A stretch of 64,000 bases of DNA from Nereocystis luetkeana (GCA_031213475.1 JARUPZ010000009.1:6853601-6917600); one strand, 5' to 3'. Shown: positions 44,100-55,650, numbered from the stretch's first letter. Numbers and translations: made by a program. Notes: generated by a model from the sequence alone, not told the origin.

Positions 44100-44645
44100 G
44101 GTAGTACTGTACTGTACAGTACAGGACAGTAAAGATCGGTACAGTACAGTACAGTACAGTACAGTACAGTACAGTACAGCACAGTACAGTACAGTACAGT
44201 ACAGTACAGTACAGTACAGTACAGTACAGTACAGTACAGTACAGTACAGTACAGTACAGTACAGTACAGTACAGTACAGTACAGTACAGTACAGTACAGT
44301 ACAGTACAGTACAGTACAGTACAGTACAGTACAGTACAGTACAGTACAGTACTGTACTGTACTGTACTGTACTGTACTGTACTGTACTGTACTGTACTGT
44401 ACTGTACTGTACTGTACTGTACTGTACTGTACTGTACTGTACTGTACTGTACTGTACTGTACTGTACTGTACTGTACTGTGCTGTACTGTACTGTACAAC
44501 CGTACAGTACAGTACAGTACAGTACAGTACTGTACATGTACAGTACCGTACAGTACAGTACAGTACAGTACAGTACAGTACAGTACAGCACAGTACAGCA
44601 GTACAGTACAGTACTGAACAGTACAGTACAGTGCAGTGCAGTACA
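44100..44645. repeat. (ACAGT)n to (ACTGT)n mirror-switched satellite, giant palindrome
   Basis: About 40 copies of ACAGT (about 44140-44350) switch at 44350/44351 to about 29 copies of its complement ACTGT (to about 44497). A further ACAGT block (44505-44640) with a local ACTGTACATGTACAGTA turn follows. The two main arms are reverse complements, so about 145 bp on each side of the switch can pair. Long YCTVL-type frames on the minus strand are artefacts. Confidence 0.97.
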
Positions 44646-47215
44646 AGTTAATTGAAATGCAGACTGATATTTGCAGGAAAATAATAATTTCGCAAGTAAG
44701 TTTTTATTATACTGAATTAAGTGTAGAACGCACTCATTTTCGAATAAGAATTTCAGCCAGGATCATGTTTCCTATTTAAATTTCTTAATAAGTGTTCTAT
44801 GCCGTATACTGCGTTACACACGTAATGTATCGTACGCTACCTCTAATTGTTACGGCGGGAGTGTATACCAGGTATAATAGCGTTTGGCCCTCTATGCACT
44901 TCGTGCTTTCGTTGCGATAATATTAACATTGCGAGCAGGGGTATCATTAGTGAACCGGTGTCTGATGTGGGCTGCGCAACACGGTCGCGCGAGCCCCCCG
45001 CAGCCCCCCCCCCCCCCCCCGGGAGGGCCCCCGGAGCTCCGTCCAGGGCAAAAAAGTGAGATATTGGCGCGACTATAAGCCCCAAAACCAAGAAACAAAG
45101 GGCGTTGAGACGCGTCACGAGCCTCGAAAAGGCGTGTATCGGGATTAGAACCTGAGCCTACTCCAGGCGAATGGGAAAAAGGCCTCGAACAAAAATCTCC
45201 TGCGTCGAATTCAAAAAGGGGGCTCAATTTTATTTTCGATGAAGGAGAATTCGAAAATCAGTGTTTCAAAGGTCGCAACGGATTTTTAGGCCTACACGCC
45301 CAGGAGAGTTGTACACCCAGCGCAACCAGGGCCTCCACGACTACTGCTACGTATTTCGACCAAAATGTTGGCCAAGCGCAACACACAGCGCAACAGAAAA
45401 TTATACCAGGTATGTGTCCCTGGTTGGGAAAACCTCCCCCAATAGTAATAACTCCTGGTAAAGATAACGTGGAGGAATCTATCTGTCGACTGCCCCCAAT
45501 CAGTGTAAGCTCGAGAAATATCACAGCAGAAAGTCGACAGCATGTGGCACGGTCTCACTCTACAGAAGAGAACGCTTCACACCCTCAGCACCATGATTCG
45601 TTATCACCATGGTGGTCATCACCAGCCGGGAGGGGTGGTACGAGAGGGATAGCACTTCGAGGGGAAATAAAACGTTTCTGACTAATGTGCTGTGCTGCGG
45701 CGGGGGGGGGGTTAACCTGAAGACTCACTGGGATAATAATGTACCTGTCGTTTGCCCTTTTTTCGACACGTTGGGTTACATTTTCACGTCTCCCAAGGTC
45801 GCGATATATGGGTTGGTGGGACATATAGCCCTTCAGGTGAAGATCGCCAGAAGAAGAAAAATTGTAGGTTTATCTCTCCTACGATCGTATCTGCGCTTTT
45901 CACGCGTACGTCTCGGCTAGGTGCACCTCTCGCATCGTATACTTCGAAGTGTCTGCACGCGCTTCCTCAAGTCGGAGACTCCAACGAAAAACATCGACAG
46001 CGATTTCGATTCCGAGACCGTAGTTGGAACACAGTAGAATCGGAAGAACCACCAACGCACTACTAGTACTCTAGCGTTTTTGTGCTGTTAGGACTTTGAC
46101 CAGTTCAAGGCGTCTGTTCCGCTCCTCGTTCCCACAACGTTCTTGTACGTACACACTGCTGTTGTTGTGGGTCCTATCCTCTATTTTGCCGTTTCAATAG
46201 CTCGTACATACCTTTTTCGTGTGTCGGTTTCGCTTGCAAGCGTGGTGTGGACAACAGTCCGCCCGAGTCGATGAAGACGGAAGCAAATTTCGGCCCCTTT
46301 TCCCGCGATATTAATCGAGGCATGCACCCTGTGTTAATGTGTGCGTGCGCGTGTATGACAGGGGGTAGGTATGTTGAAACCGTGTCTGAGTTACGAGCAA
46401 AGGGGGGGGGGGGGGGGCTGCGAAGGGCAGATACAGTAGGCGGGGGTGTAGTTGAAGCGAGAAAACATAGCTCAGGAAGCACGTGCCAGTTTGTGCTGTC
46501 GTATCTCGTACGTGCGGTAGGCCATGCAGCTTCTCACTTTCCTGCTTTCTGGCGACATGAACTGCTGTACGGATATCTTGCAGGCCAGGGGCAAGCAGGT
46601 GACCTGAAGAGGGCTAGATCGTCACGTGCGTAGACAGCAATGGTAAGGAATCTGCCAGAGATGTACGATGAAAAACGTGAGATTCACTTCACGGTGGTAG
46701 GGGTTGCACCATTTGCCTTCTGGGGCAAAATGTTGTGGACGGTTTTTAGCTCCTCGAGTGAGCCACTACCAGTTAGTATGTTCCTTTGACTGTTAATTGT
46801 ATACTCGTTTTAGGACACTAGAGTGCATGGACAAGTTGGTTATGTTGCGCGAAAAACCTTCTTTTTGACGTTTCGGGTGAAATAGTAAGCTCCTTATCAT
46901 TTTGGAGAGATCAGAATGTAAGGCACCCACCCCTTCACCGTGGCATTGCTCTTATACATATTGCAAACCACTCGGAACCCTCACCATTTATCTGGGGGCA
47001 AGTTTAAGAGGCTCGTAACAATTGCGTCAAAACAGAAACTGGGAGCATGTGGGGGTTCGCTCTCTTGTGGCAAGTCTTTCCACATGATAATTTTAACACT
47101 GCCATCGCTCTATTCCTTCCTTCCTCTCTTATTTCCTTCTTTCCTTCCTGGTCGGATGTTCGTTTGTCGCTCTTTCCTTGTCTAGGCAAACTGCGGGGTC
47201 TAAAACCTTCACGAC
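44646..47215. other. no supported gene
   Basis: C-tract at 45005-45020, G-tracts at 45702-45711 and 46401-46418. ORFs up to 128 codons without domains. The last 130 bp (47090-47215) are pyrimidine-rich and probably form the 5' leader of the next gene. Confidence 0.4.
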
Positions 47216-48316
47216 ATGGGTGCTGGAAGTCCTGTGCTGGCTCTTTTTGCATTCCTGTCGATCGCAGGAACCTTGGGCGTTCTACCCGAATATCCAATAG
47301 GTAGGGAAGAGATGGAGGTCCGCGGCGAGTACTACACGGGCGGTGGAAAGTACCTGGGAGGCATCCCCATGCATCGCGAAGACGTCCAATTCTTTGAGTG
47401 CACGAGGTTCAACTCGGACGGCAGCAGTTCTTCCACTACCGACAGCAGTGTCAATTCTGCCGATGGCATCGCTCACACTAGTACCAATTTGGGCGTAGCT
47501 GAGAATGCCACGGTGTGCTTGAGCTGGACAGCGAACAAGATTGAGTCGGGAGTTGTGCACGAGGAGGGCAGGTGTTCGTGCCAGTCCGTCGCAAGCGACT
47601 CCCAGTACTGCGAGGCGTGGACCTGCGGCCAGCTGGGGACGGAAAGCGCTCGGTGCACCTGCGAGGCGGAAGGCGGCGACTCCAGAAAATTCTGCTCCTC
47701 CTGGACGTGCGTCCAGACGGACTCTGACGGCACTCACGATGTCGGAGAGTACCAGTGTGTGACGGCATCGGATTCCCCTGGATTTTGTGAGACGTGGACG
47801 GGGTTGATTGAGTGGTCGGCGAGGGTGAGGGTCTCGAGCTGTGCGTGCGCCGAGCAGTGGAAGGGTGTCAGAGTTTGCCAGTACTGGGAGTGCAAGGAGA
47901 GGGATCTAACGAAATGTTCTCAAACAAGGCGGGACTGGTGTAATATTGACGTGTCTCTCGGGGTGGGTGGCTTAATCGGTTCCTTGGGCGCAATGGGGGT
48001 TGCTTTTTGTATCTATTCCCTGAAAAAGAAGGGACTGAGGGGTTGGGTTCTGCGTATTGCGTTGGGGGTCTTGTGGATGGCGATCTGGTCCACCGGCGTG
48101 GTGGTTTGGGGCGGCCAGGATGGAGCCATGTATGTGGGAGTATGGTGGGGCGCGATAATTGCGTCTGGGTTTCTTTGCCGCTGCTTCGCCACGCATCGTG
48201 ATCGCATCACGGCATGCCTTGCTACATGCCGTGATGGTTCCACCAATCCCCTCGCTCTGTGCCGTGAACGAGCCCCTAAACTCATGGACAAGCTTGATGC
48301 GCCAATCCCAAATTGA
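47216..48316 (+). CDS. secreted Cys/Trp-repeat three-pass membrane protein, paralogue B
   Basis: Intronless 366-codon frame with the same architecture as paralogue A. Signal peptide (MGAGSPVLALFAFLSIAGT), then VLPEYP and the YYTGGGKYLGG motif shared with A. Ectodomain with 18 cysteines at matching positions in five repeats: VCLSWT...RCSC, YCEAWTC...RCTC, FCSSWTC...YQC, FCETWT...CAC, VCQYWEC...KC, then WC. Three membrane segments follow (about 245-269, 277-299, 303-324) with TGVVVWGGQDGA nearly identical to A. The cytoplasmic tail is Arg/Cys-rich and ends DAPIPN, a motif also present in A's tail. Substitutions concentrate in the linkers, suggesting purifying selection on the Cys/Trp framework. 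Orientation is opposite to A, 11.4 kb apart. The antisense frame 47282-47737 is a shadow. The function is not known. Confidence 0.87.
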   Translation: MGAGSPVLALFAFLSIAGTLGVLPEYPIGREEMEVRGEYYTGGGKYLGGIPMHREDVQFFECTRFNSDGSSSSTTDSSVNSADGIAHTSTNLGVAENATVCLSWTANKIESGVVHEEGRCSCQSVASDSQYCEAWTCGQLGTESARCTCEAEGGDSRKFCSSWTCVQTDSDGTHDVGEYQCVTASDSPGFCETWTGLIEWSARVRVSSCACAEQWKGVRVCQYWECKERDLTKCSQTRRDWCNIDVSLGVGGLIGSLGAMGVAFCIYSLKKKGLRGWVLRIALGVLWMAIWSTGVVVWGGQDGAMYVGVWWGAIIASGFLCRCFATHRDRITACLATCRDGSTNPLALCRERAPKLMDKLDAPIPN

Positions 48317-49272
48317 TACCTGGTATCCTTTTTGACTTCCTAGGCATTACACGACCCGAGCATCTCTAGTGTAACTAGCACGGCAGCGAGAGATACCACG
48401 GGCTTGTACATGTGTCCTCCGTGTCGGTGTCACATTGAGCGCATAGCGAGAGGTGGCCAAACCCTCAGCTGACGTGATACATCCCCGTCAAGAATAAACG
48501 ATCGCCTGCCTCTCGTAGTTGCCTCGTTCGTGTGCAAGCTCTCACGGCGAATGCGTCATGCCTCTGGTAGTGCAGCAGGGGAGGGTACGTCAGGGGACAG
48601 CAAGTGATTTCCTGAAGGGATTCCTGGTCCTTGTCGGGGGGAGCTCTCGATTGTATGTGGCATCCCTCATCCGTCTGTTCAGTACTCCCGAGATGCGTCG
48701 AATTTCGTTCCCCATTAGGGATTGCCCGTCGCCGTCCGATAAGAGGGTGTATGAACCTATATTCTCAAGTTCAAAGTTTGAGAGAGGTATCCAGTGGGGG
48801 TGTACAAGTCAGGAGCCTCGGAAAACGACGGCACGCCGAGACCGCGTTTCGAAGACGGAGGCGTAAGACAACCCGCGCAGTTTTTTACCGCAACGGAGTT
48901 CACTTATTACTCGTGCACAGCACCTTGGGGGAGTTTGATATCGCTACCTGTGTTGTCGTGGGAACAATATGACCTCGGTCGACGAGGTATACCCAGTAGT
49001 ATAGCCCCTCAATCAAGAGTGAGATGTACGCATAAAATCGGTGTAACGGTCGCTCGGCACTCGCGCAGCGGGATGTTTGTGACTGCACTGAGGCGTTCTT
49101 CGCTAGAGGTTCACCCTATTTTTTTCTGGGGCTCCTCACACAAGGAGCTCCATACCCCACCCGAAAACTGACTTTGCAGCAAAAAAAAAAAAATTGCATC
49201 CCGATGAATAATCCCATGTCTCAAGTATACGAAAAACGTTTTTTTTCGAAACAAGATTGGCATCCCGACATT
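48317..49272. other. no supported gene
   Basis: Directly downstream of paralogue B is TACCTGGTATCC (palindrome-type motif). ORFs up to 125 codons lack domains. A-tract at 49179-49191. Confidence 0.4.
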
Positions 49273-49345
49273 TTTGGGTTAAGTAACCACGTCATTCAGA
49301 AAAAAAGCGGAAATGTGCTACCTCTATCGTAGAACGTGACCACTG
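49273..49345. repeat. interspersed repeat with GCTACCTCTATCG motif, copy 1
   Basis: GGGTTAAGTAACCACGTCAT, TTCAGAAAAAAAGCGGAAA and GTGCTACCTCTATCGTAGAA align with 49942-50015. A third diverged copy is near 36590-36665. Confidence 0.55.
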
Positions 49346-49376
49346 AAAGTTTGAGCGTTCGAAGATACCGATCGGT

Positions 49377-49455
49377 CGTTCGGTCGGTCTAGTCGGTCTA
49401 GTCGGTCTAGTCGGTCTAGTCGGTCTAGTCGGTCTAGTCGGTCTAGTCGGTCGGC
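49377..49455. repeat. 9-bp tandem repeat CGGTCTAGT
   Basis: About eight perfect copies; the TRP/RPT repeat in the minus-strand frame 49292-49519 is its translation and not a protein. Confidence 0.95.
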
Positions 49456-49941
49456 CGCTTGGACCACTTTCATCTAGGGATCCTATACGTTCATCGCCAG
49501 GTAAACAAGCAACTCGCATTCGCTGGTATAAGCAACGTCCCTTGCTTCCTGTTTGGATATCGCCGACACATTTGCGTAAGTCTCCCGGTGTTATTGTAGT
49601 GGCCAGCGGTGAGCGTCATTCGCATAGTCCTGCCAGGAGTATGATAGAAGAGCCAATGCTCAAGCTTTTGCGGATTGTTGGTGACTCGACATGTTTTTGA
49701 AAGACTTCCTGATATTAGGCACTTCGTGTTGGCGGATCCGCACTGCGGTACACGTGCGCCATTTTGTTTCTGAAAGAAAGGGTCCGCACACGACCTTAAG
49801 GAGGTTTATGCCTAACCCAAAAGGTACTCCTTTTTGTTTGGACATTCTAAGTTCTACCCGGTCAACGTTCCCTTGGCCTATCAGGGAGCATGCCACGAAA
49901 TATACCGCAACATCAGACATAATAATGGAATTCCGATGAGT

Positions 49942-50015
49942 TTCGGGTCAAGGAGCCCCGTCGTTCAAAAGTCGGGCTAGCCGAAACGCGCTACCTCTGT
50001 CGCAGCACGCGTCTG
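49942..50015. repeat. interspersed repeat with GCTACCTCTGTCG motif, copy 2
   Basis: GGGTCAAGGAGCCCCGTCGT, TCAAAAGTCGGGC and GCGCTACCTCTGTCGCAGCA; direct copy of 49273-49345. Confidence 0.55.
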
Positions 50016-51128
50016 TTTCGTTCGGAGGATGTAATGTCTTTGGTTGAGGCCCAGGTCCGCCAGTGAGCGCGAACACAAAGGGAACTCTGGCCCGGTCAGT
50101 GGCTGCGGTCCAAAAACTAATTCTAAGAGAAATGCGAGGGAGCCCCTGCGACGAAGGAAAAACGGCGATGAAAAAACAAAATTATATATATATATATATA
50201 TATAATATTCGGTGCCAAAACTCGTACGCAATATCTGTACGTTGTGCGGGAGAGGCACACCGCGATTTTGGACAACGAGGTCTTGCAGCTGGGGCGTTTT
50301 AGCACGCGGTGTGTAGAGGGTGCGGCGTCTAGCGTGTGCGGCGTCTGGAGTGTTATTTGTGGCAAAGCGCGCAACTTATACTGGTTGTCATATGTTCCCA
50401 TGCTACCGACAGCGGACGCGGGAAACAAAACCAACAGGTGCCAATTGTGCGCCTCCGGAAATGAGGGGGAAGACACACGCTGGTCCGTGCGTCCACTGTA
50501 TACACATGAAAACTATAGGGCGTAGTTAACACTCGCCAAGCGTCGGTGGTTTTTTTTTGGCTTGACGCAGCTAGAGTTAACAGTATTTGATTTTATACAA
50601 CTGTGGGTGCAATTTGAAGTGGCGAAGGAGGGATTCTCACAGGGGCTGACCGGGACCCCCGCTCTTGCACAATGTCGGCGCAAAACAGTCCTTGTGAAGG
50701 TACGAAACAATGTAGTGCACCACCTGGTGTACCGAGTTGATAACTTGTCCACAGCTTGTGGGGTTTAAATTATACGTTGTGTAACGTCTCCGCGTGGAGG
50801 TAAATTGTTCTAGGCACGGGGGGGGGGGGAGGGTGACCAGCTGTGTAAGGCTATTTGTTATAGGGGATCGCCTTGCTTGAGGATAGTGTACTCACACACC
50901 CCACCCTGGGCGGGTGCAACTTGCAAGCCCTTTACTAGAACGTGTGACGTGAGTACCGCAAAGTTACGCAACTGGCCAAGGCAATGCTCCCATCGCTATT
51001 GCCGTGGCAGCGAAGCTAATCGTTTTCGAGGTGTTCTCGCCCCTTCAGTAAAACACGCCATGTGCTCCACCCACCACAAGCCAAACCGCACATGAAACCG
51101 CGATACTGCAGACTACTCTCGCCTTCGC
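50016..51128. other. no supported gene
   Basis: (TA)n at 50184-50206 and a G-tract at 50820-50830. A frame at 50562-50768 (+) starts LELTVFDFIQLWVQFEVAKE and has protein-like composition with a possible acceptor (GACGCAG) and donor (GTGAAG|GTACGA), but it stands alone. Confidence 0.35.
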
Positions 51129-51452
51129 CTAAACTAGGGTTGGGCTGACTTCCATCGACAACGCTATTGCAAACACTGCCCCAAAAACACTGGACGCTCG
51201 GATATTCGCCACCTGCACCGGTCTAACGCTCCACATGAGGGTGACGTTGCCCCACGCCATTCCTTCCATTATATCGGAGGCTTTTTTCAGATAATCGGCA
51301 ATGCCACCGACAGATTCCGCAATAGAAACCGTGTCGTCCACTAGAACAAGGTACGGATTAGCTCTCGGGATAATGTTTAGCGATTGTCTCAAGACACTGG
51401 ACTCTTCAATACTCACTATCTGCCAACCCTGCGAGTCTAGGGAATTTTCGCC
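51129..51452 (-). CDS. candidate terminal exon, unknown protein
   Basis: 108 codons open on the minus strand from a possible AG acceptor at 51453-51454 to TAG at 51129. Protein-like: VLRQSLNIIPRANPYLVLVD, SIAESVGGIADYLKKASDIM, then a hydrophobic stretch ASSVFGAVFAIALSMEV at the C-terminus. An in-frame Met lies at 51416. No family recognised. The opposite strand is also partly open but has an internal stop. The neighbouring candidate exons at 51624-52108 are on the plus strand, so at least one of these calls is probably wrong or the genes are convergent. Confidence 0.35.
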   Translation of the reverse strand, partial: GENSLDSQGWQIVSIEESSVLRQSLNIIPRANPYLVLVDDTVSIAESVGGIADYLKKASDIMEGMAWGNVTLMWSVRPVQVANIRASSVFGAVFAIALSMEVSPTLV

Positions 51453-51623
51453 CTATTCCCTCTTGCTCCATCACCGGGAAACGTTCCCAGAATCTCGTTA
51501 GCGCCGACCTCCCCCTCCTCTCCCACACCTCTTCTCCCCAACGCTCTTAGAGGTAACAGACACCCCCTTGATTTCCCACCGGTTTAAATGTGGCTCTCCC
51601 GAGAATATTTTTCGATCACCCAG

Positions 51624-52108
51624 GACGCCACCACCGGTCTTCTGCCCGGGCTAGACCTTGCTTTATCTCAAGGGTATTTTCGGAAACGTGTAGAAGTAAG
51701 GTTTCTACTCGTTTTGCCCAATAGCGTCTCGCTCTGGCGGGATTATGAACAGAGGAGCTACGCAACCTCTTCGATCGGATACTCATGTTAACATATGCTT
51801 TTGTTTTTTTAATACGAAATACCAGCCTGGTATCATGTACCGGGTTGGCTTAGAGCCGGTTAACTCGATTGAAAAGGAGCAATGACACACGGTACGTTTC
51901 GAGACGCAACCGGAACCTCGGCAGAGAGCCGAGAACACTCCACCCGCAGACTTGGGGGCATGAACCGCCCCCTCCGTTGGTTCAAGGTTTGGCCGATGGG
52001 CTGGATCCCAGCTTCCATCGTGTACCCGGCAGCGTTTCTCACAAGAACCTCCCTCTACCCCAACGCACAGATTCCCCTTCGCCAACAATGACGTGGGCAA
52101 GTATACCG
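51624..52108 (+). CDS. two candidate phase-0 exons, unknown protein
   Basis: Exon 51624-51695 (acceptor ATCACCCAG, donor GAA|GTAAGG) encodes DATTGLLPGLDLALSQGYFR. Exon 51950-52108 (acceptor CCACCCGCAG, donor CCG|GTATGA) encodes PPPPLVQGLADGLDPSFHRV and onward. Both are phase 0 at each end and join without a stop. Neither end of a gene was found, and other frames are open in the same region. Confidence 0.22.
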
Positions 52109-52411
52109 GTATGACACCACTCGTAGGGGGCCTAGACTACACGAGTGCGTACACAAAAGGTGAAGGGCACATACATTGCCGGCCCTTTCATACCGTCCCT
52201 CTGAACAAATCGCTTAACGAGACCGTAATTCACCCAAACCCCAAACTATCGTATACTTTATTCGACCCACGCACACCCTACATATATATTGCGTAGGTAC
52301 CGCACAGCACACCTACGTAATACACCGAGGCTTTCGTTTAGGATGCCAATATTAAAATCGGGATCGGCTACGCGCGGCTATGCTGTCTACGGTCACTACT
52401 GCTTTGGAGCT

Positions 52412-52499
52412 TCTTTTTGGACCGCAGTCCCGTATGGAGGACAAATCAGTATTTTTTTTAGTAGTTTGTCCCCAAAACGGGACTGCGGTCCTGAGGGGG
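52412..52499. mobile_element. TTAA hairpin MITE, copy 7
   Basis: Left arm TTTTTGGACCGCAGTCCCG (outer end eroded), right arm GTCCCCAAAACGGGACTGCG then GTCCTGAGGGGG followed by TTAA. Lies just upstream of the copia remnant. Confidence 0.75.
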
Positions 52500-52659
52500 T
52501 TAAGGCTATTTTTCGTGCCGGTAGGGTTTAGAGTGAAGTTTTTCGCCGAGCACTTCAGTAGTGCTTACCTGGCACGTAGAGACCCCGATTTCTGGCGCTG
52601 TTCTGGCCCCTGGAAAAATGCGGACGATTGATATTATCGACCTTCGCCGTTCCCGTGCT

Positions 52660-53530
52660 CAATACCATGCTGACAACCTCACCCTCCGTGAGACGGCAGG
52701 CCAGAAGAGCATTAAGGTTTTTTGCAAGGTGTTTTCTTGTGCTGGGTGTTCTCACGCGAGAAGGAGGAGGATTGCGGTACCGTGGACGACCGAGTGTCGT
52801 TCCACCAGGCCTCTGGAGCGTCTGTTCGTGGATCTGTCGGGACAGCAGTCTACATCTGCTGGCGCTGCGGAGACACTTGATGATGATTGCCGACGGCTAG
52901 TCGCGACTGGGGTGGCCGTATTGTTTGAAGCGGAAGTCCGACGTCCCGAAGGTCTTCGCTGGTTTCCTGACCGAAATCAACGCAACAGGAATACCGTCTA
53001 TCGTGGAGTGCCTTCGCTCGGGCAACAGCACGGATATAACCTACTAATAGGCGGACTTCGTGGAGTTGCTCATCCATCATGGCATCCGCCGCGAGTACAC
53101 ACCCGTCCATTCTCCGACGCATGACGGCGTGGTCGAGCGGCGGGTCACGATGATGCTGGAGCATGCAATGGCGTCCCGCCTGGAGGCTCCCCGCCTATTC
53201 GGCGATGCAAGGATGCCGACGATGCAGCCCTTCTGAGCTGAATCCTGCGTGTACGCAAGTGGTGTCATCAACATGACGGCGAGGGTAAGGGATAAGTCGG
53301 AAAGGTACTCGCCATATCGCAATTTTTACCTGAGAGCACCGTTTGCGCGGCTGCTCCCGGTTTTGAAACCAGATTCCCACCACGTCAGGATGACCCTGAA
53401 GACCGAGTCGAAGGCGGAAGCTTGCTTCTACCTCAACGGCGACACCCTGCTGGTGTCTGACAGGAGGTTGTTCTGCCACGATATCGAGTGGGAACACCCG
53501 AGAAAAACGTTTGTGGGGTTATTGCCTTCG
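52660..53530 (+). pseudogene. copia integrase, broken
   Basis: GAG-pre-integrase remnant with a CAGCSHARRRR zinc-finger-like tail, then PLERLFVDLSGQ (first catalytic Asp region), HDGVVERR (catalytic Glu region) and the C-terminal segment (YASGVINMTARVRDKSERYS; EHPRKTFVGLLPSEE). Where families have a second catalytic Asp (usually DNGTE) this copy reads RSGNSTD, so the Asp is lost. At least three frameshifts. Confidence 0.85.
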
Positions 53531-54099
53531 GAGGAGGAAAGCTCCCCGCCGTCGCCGTTGTCACCGTCCGCGCTGCCGCCGTGGGCCTCGCTCCCGCCCC
53601 AGCCTACGCTGCCGCCGCCGTCGCCGCCGCTATCACCGACGTCGCTGCCGCAGACGTCGCCGCAGCCTGGGGCTTTTGCAGCGTGCTTGCTGCCTGGGAA
53701 CTGGGTTCTTCTATGCCAGATTCGGAGGACGACGATATGCTGAAGGGGCGAACCAGGGGGGTGACTGCACGACATCAAGAGGGTGGTGGAGGCATGCACG
53801 AGGGGTGCACCGGCGAAACTGCATTACAATAGGAGGATGGTGGCGAAGTGCTGAGGGGGAGGACCACGGGGGGAGACTGCACGGCATCAGGAGGGTGGTG
53901 GAAGCATGCAGGGGGGGCGAACCAGTGACACCAGGAGGATGGCGGCGGTGTACAAACAGAGAGACACCCTGTGGATGGCGACGTTTTGAGGGGGCGGCCA
54001 AGAGGGAGACCGCGGGGAACCGCAAGTTTATGCGACACGGGCTGCTGTCGCCATGCACTTCTCCGATAAGCCCTCCGTGCGAGAATTCCCTCATTCTCA

Positions 54100-54720
54100 C
54101 CCGCCCGGCGAGCGAGATTCCGACGGTGGAGTCGTGTGCTGAAGCGTGTGCGGTAGAGTATTCGGCTATCTGGAGGCAGGCGATCGGAAATATTTATCAT
54201 GGTCTGGCGGACGCGGATGTTTTTTGGGCGACGTAACAACTTGAGGGGTTCAACGTCATTTCGGCGAAGGGGGTGTTCGCCTGGAAGTCCAACGAGCATG
54301 GTGATGTGGGGCGGGCGAAAGCAAGACTGGTGACACGAGGTTTCAAGCAGCGTGAGGGTGTTGATTTCTTTGATACTTGTCTTGCTCCGACGCCTGCAGC
54401 ATCTTCGTTTCGTTTGTTGGGTGACATAGCGTGCGAGTTGGGTTTGGATTTGCGTCATTTTGGAGCTGAACAAGCGTTCGTGCAGTCGAGTGTGGATGAG
54501 TATGTATTCATGCGACTACCCCCTGGCTGCGGCGACATGCCCGGTAAGGTAGTCAGTGTCTACGTCTTGAAACAAGCATCGAGGTCGTGGCACAACCACC
54601 TTCTCACTCAAATTTAGAGTTTCGGGTTTGAGCGGAGTCCCGCTGATGTGTGTGTCATGAAGTTGGTCGAGTCGGTCTCTGTTGCCATAGTGGTAACAGC
54701 AGTTCATGTGGATGGTATTT
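54100..54720 (+). pseudogene. copia reverse transcriptase, broken
   Basis: Matches the copia RT order: AWKSNEHGDVGRAKARLVTRG, FKQREGVDFFDT, LGLDLRHFGAEQAF, EYVFMRLPPGCGDMPGKV, LKQASRSWHNHLL. The first catalytic Asp (usually DAEQAF) is Gly, and the YVDD-type box reads AVHVDGI. A stop occurs after HNHLLTQI (54617). Enzymatically dead. Confidence 0.88.
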
Positions 54721-55650
54721 GTTGCTGCAGGACTCGAGCCTAGAGACGATCAGATATTTGCAGACCTGAACAGTCTCGTTCCGATCAACAGTCGTGGCGA
54801 GTTTCGGTGGTATTCTGGCTATTGCTTTTCGAGGGATTGGGATCCTGGTACTTTGACAATTGCGCAGCAGGCGTTCGCTCCAAAGACCGCGGCGAAGTCT
54901 GATGTTCGTTCTACGGGGAAGAACCCGCTTTGGGCTGGTGTGAAGCTCGAAGAGTTCGAAAAGAATGAAGCCGTTGGTGATTGGATGTTTCGCGAGTTGG
55001 TGGGGTGCCTGATGTGGCTTGCGAACCAAACACGATCGGATATTGCGAACGCGGTGCGGGCGGTAGCAAGGTACACAACAAGGCCGAGGGAACCACGCTG
55101 GAGAACAGCGGTAGGTAGTTTAGAATATGTTTGTTCTACGAGTGATTTCGGCATTGCGTTTCGGAAGGGTAGCGGGCTTGAGCTGGTAGCGTTTGCGGAC
55201 GCAGACTATGCCAACAAAGCCGCTGGCAGAAGGTCAGTTCAACATGGGGCTGTCATATGTGCTGGGGCGGGTGTGCTCGTTCAATATTACGCAGAGATTC
55301 GTCCCTCAACCACGGAGGCCTAATAATATATCGTACTGGTAGACAGTATCAAGGAGGCGATTCATGCGATGGTACGGAGTAATATGTTTCTGCCGGGGTT
55401 TGGGGAGAGAAGCACTACGGCTTTCGAGGATAACGAAAGGGGCAAGGCACCTGGCACAAAATCCAATGAGCACGTCGAATTCAAAGCACATCGACGGACG
55501 ACACCACGTTTTTGAGGAAGTTCATGTTAGAGGGGAAATATGTTGTTACACACGTAGAGCCGGAGCAGCAGCGAGCAGACGTCTCAACAAAGTCGCTTAA
55601 GAACACGATTTTTCTTAGACATCGGGTTTTTCGGATGAATATTTGACGCC
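54720..55650 (+). pseudogene. copia connection and RNase H, broken
   Basis: Frame 54706-55323 carries DLNSLVPINSRGEFRWYSGY, FRELVGCLMWLANQTRSDIA, and the RNase H start FADADYANKAAGRRSV. Stops follow STTEA, after which SIKEAIHAM and FEDNERGKAPGTKSNEHVEF continue. The tail (VEPEQQRADVSTKSLKNT, FLRHRVFRMNI) ends with TGA near 55645. Confidence 0.88.

Larger units (their letters stand above)
52580..55650 (+). mobile_element. degenerate Ty1/copia LTR-retrotransposon, internal region
   Basis: Order integrase, reverse transcriptase, RNase H, which is diagnostic of copia (Ty3/gypsy has integrase last). The pieces are spread over all three frames with many frameshifts and stops. The gag and protease part and both LTRs were not identified. 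The internal region ends with TGA at about 55645 after the RNase H tail. A local GGAGGGTGGTGGA(G/A)GCATGCA duplication (53779 and 53889) lies between integrase and RT. Confidence 0.88.

Noticed and set aside
44100..44645. CRISPR-like or satellite array as CRISPR
   Set aside because: No alternating spacers; the array is a pure pentanucleotide, and the genome is eukaryotic.
44064..44646. ORFs of 175-190 residues with YCTVL repeats
   Set aside because: Pentanucleotide satellite without stop codons in these frames.
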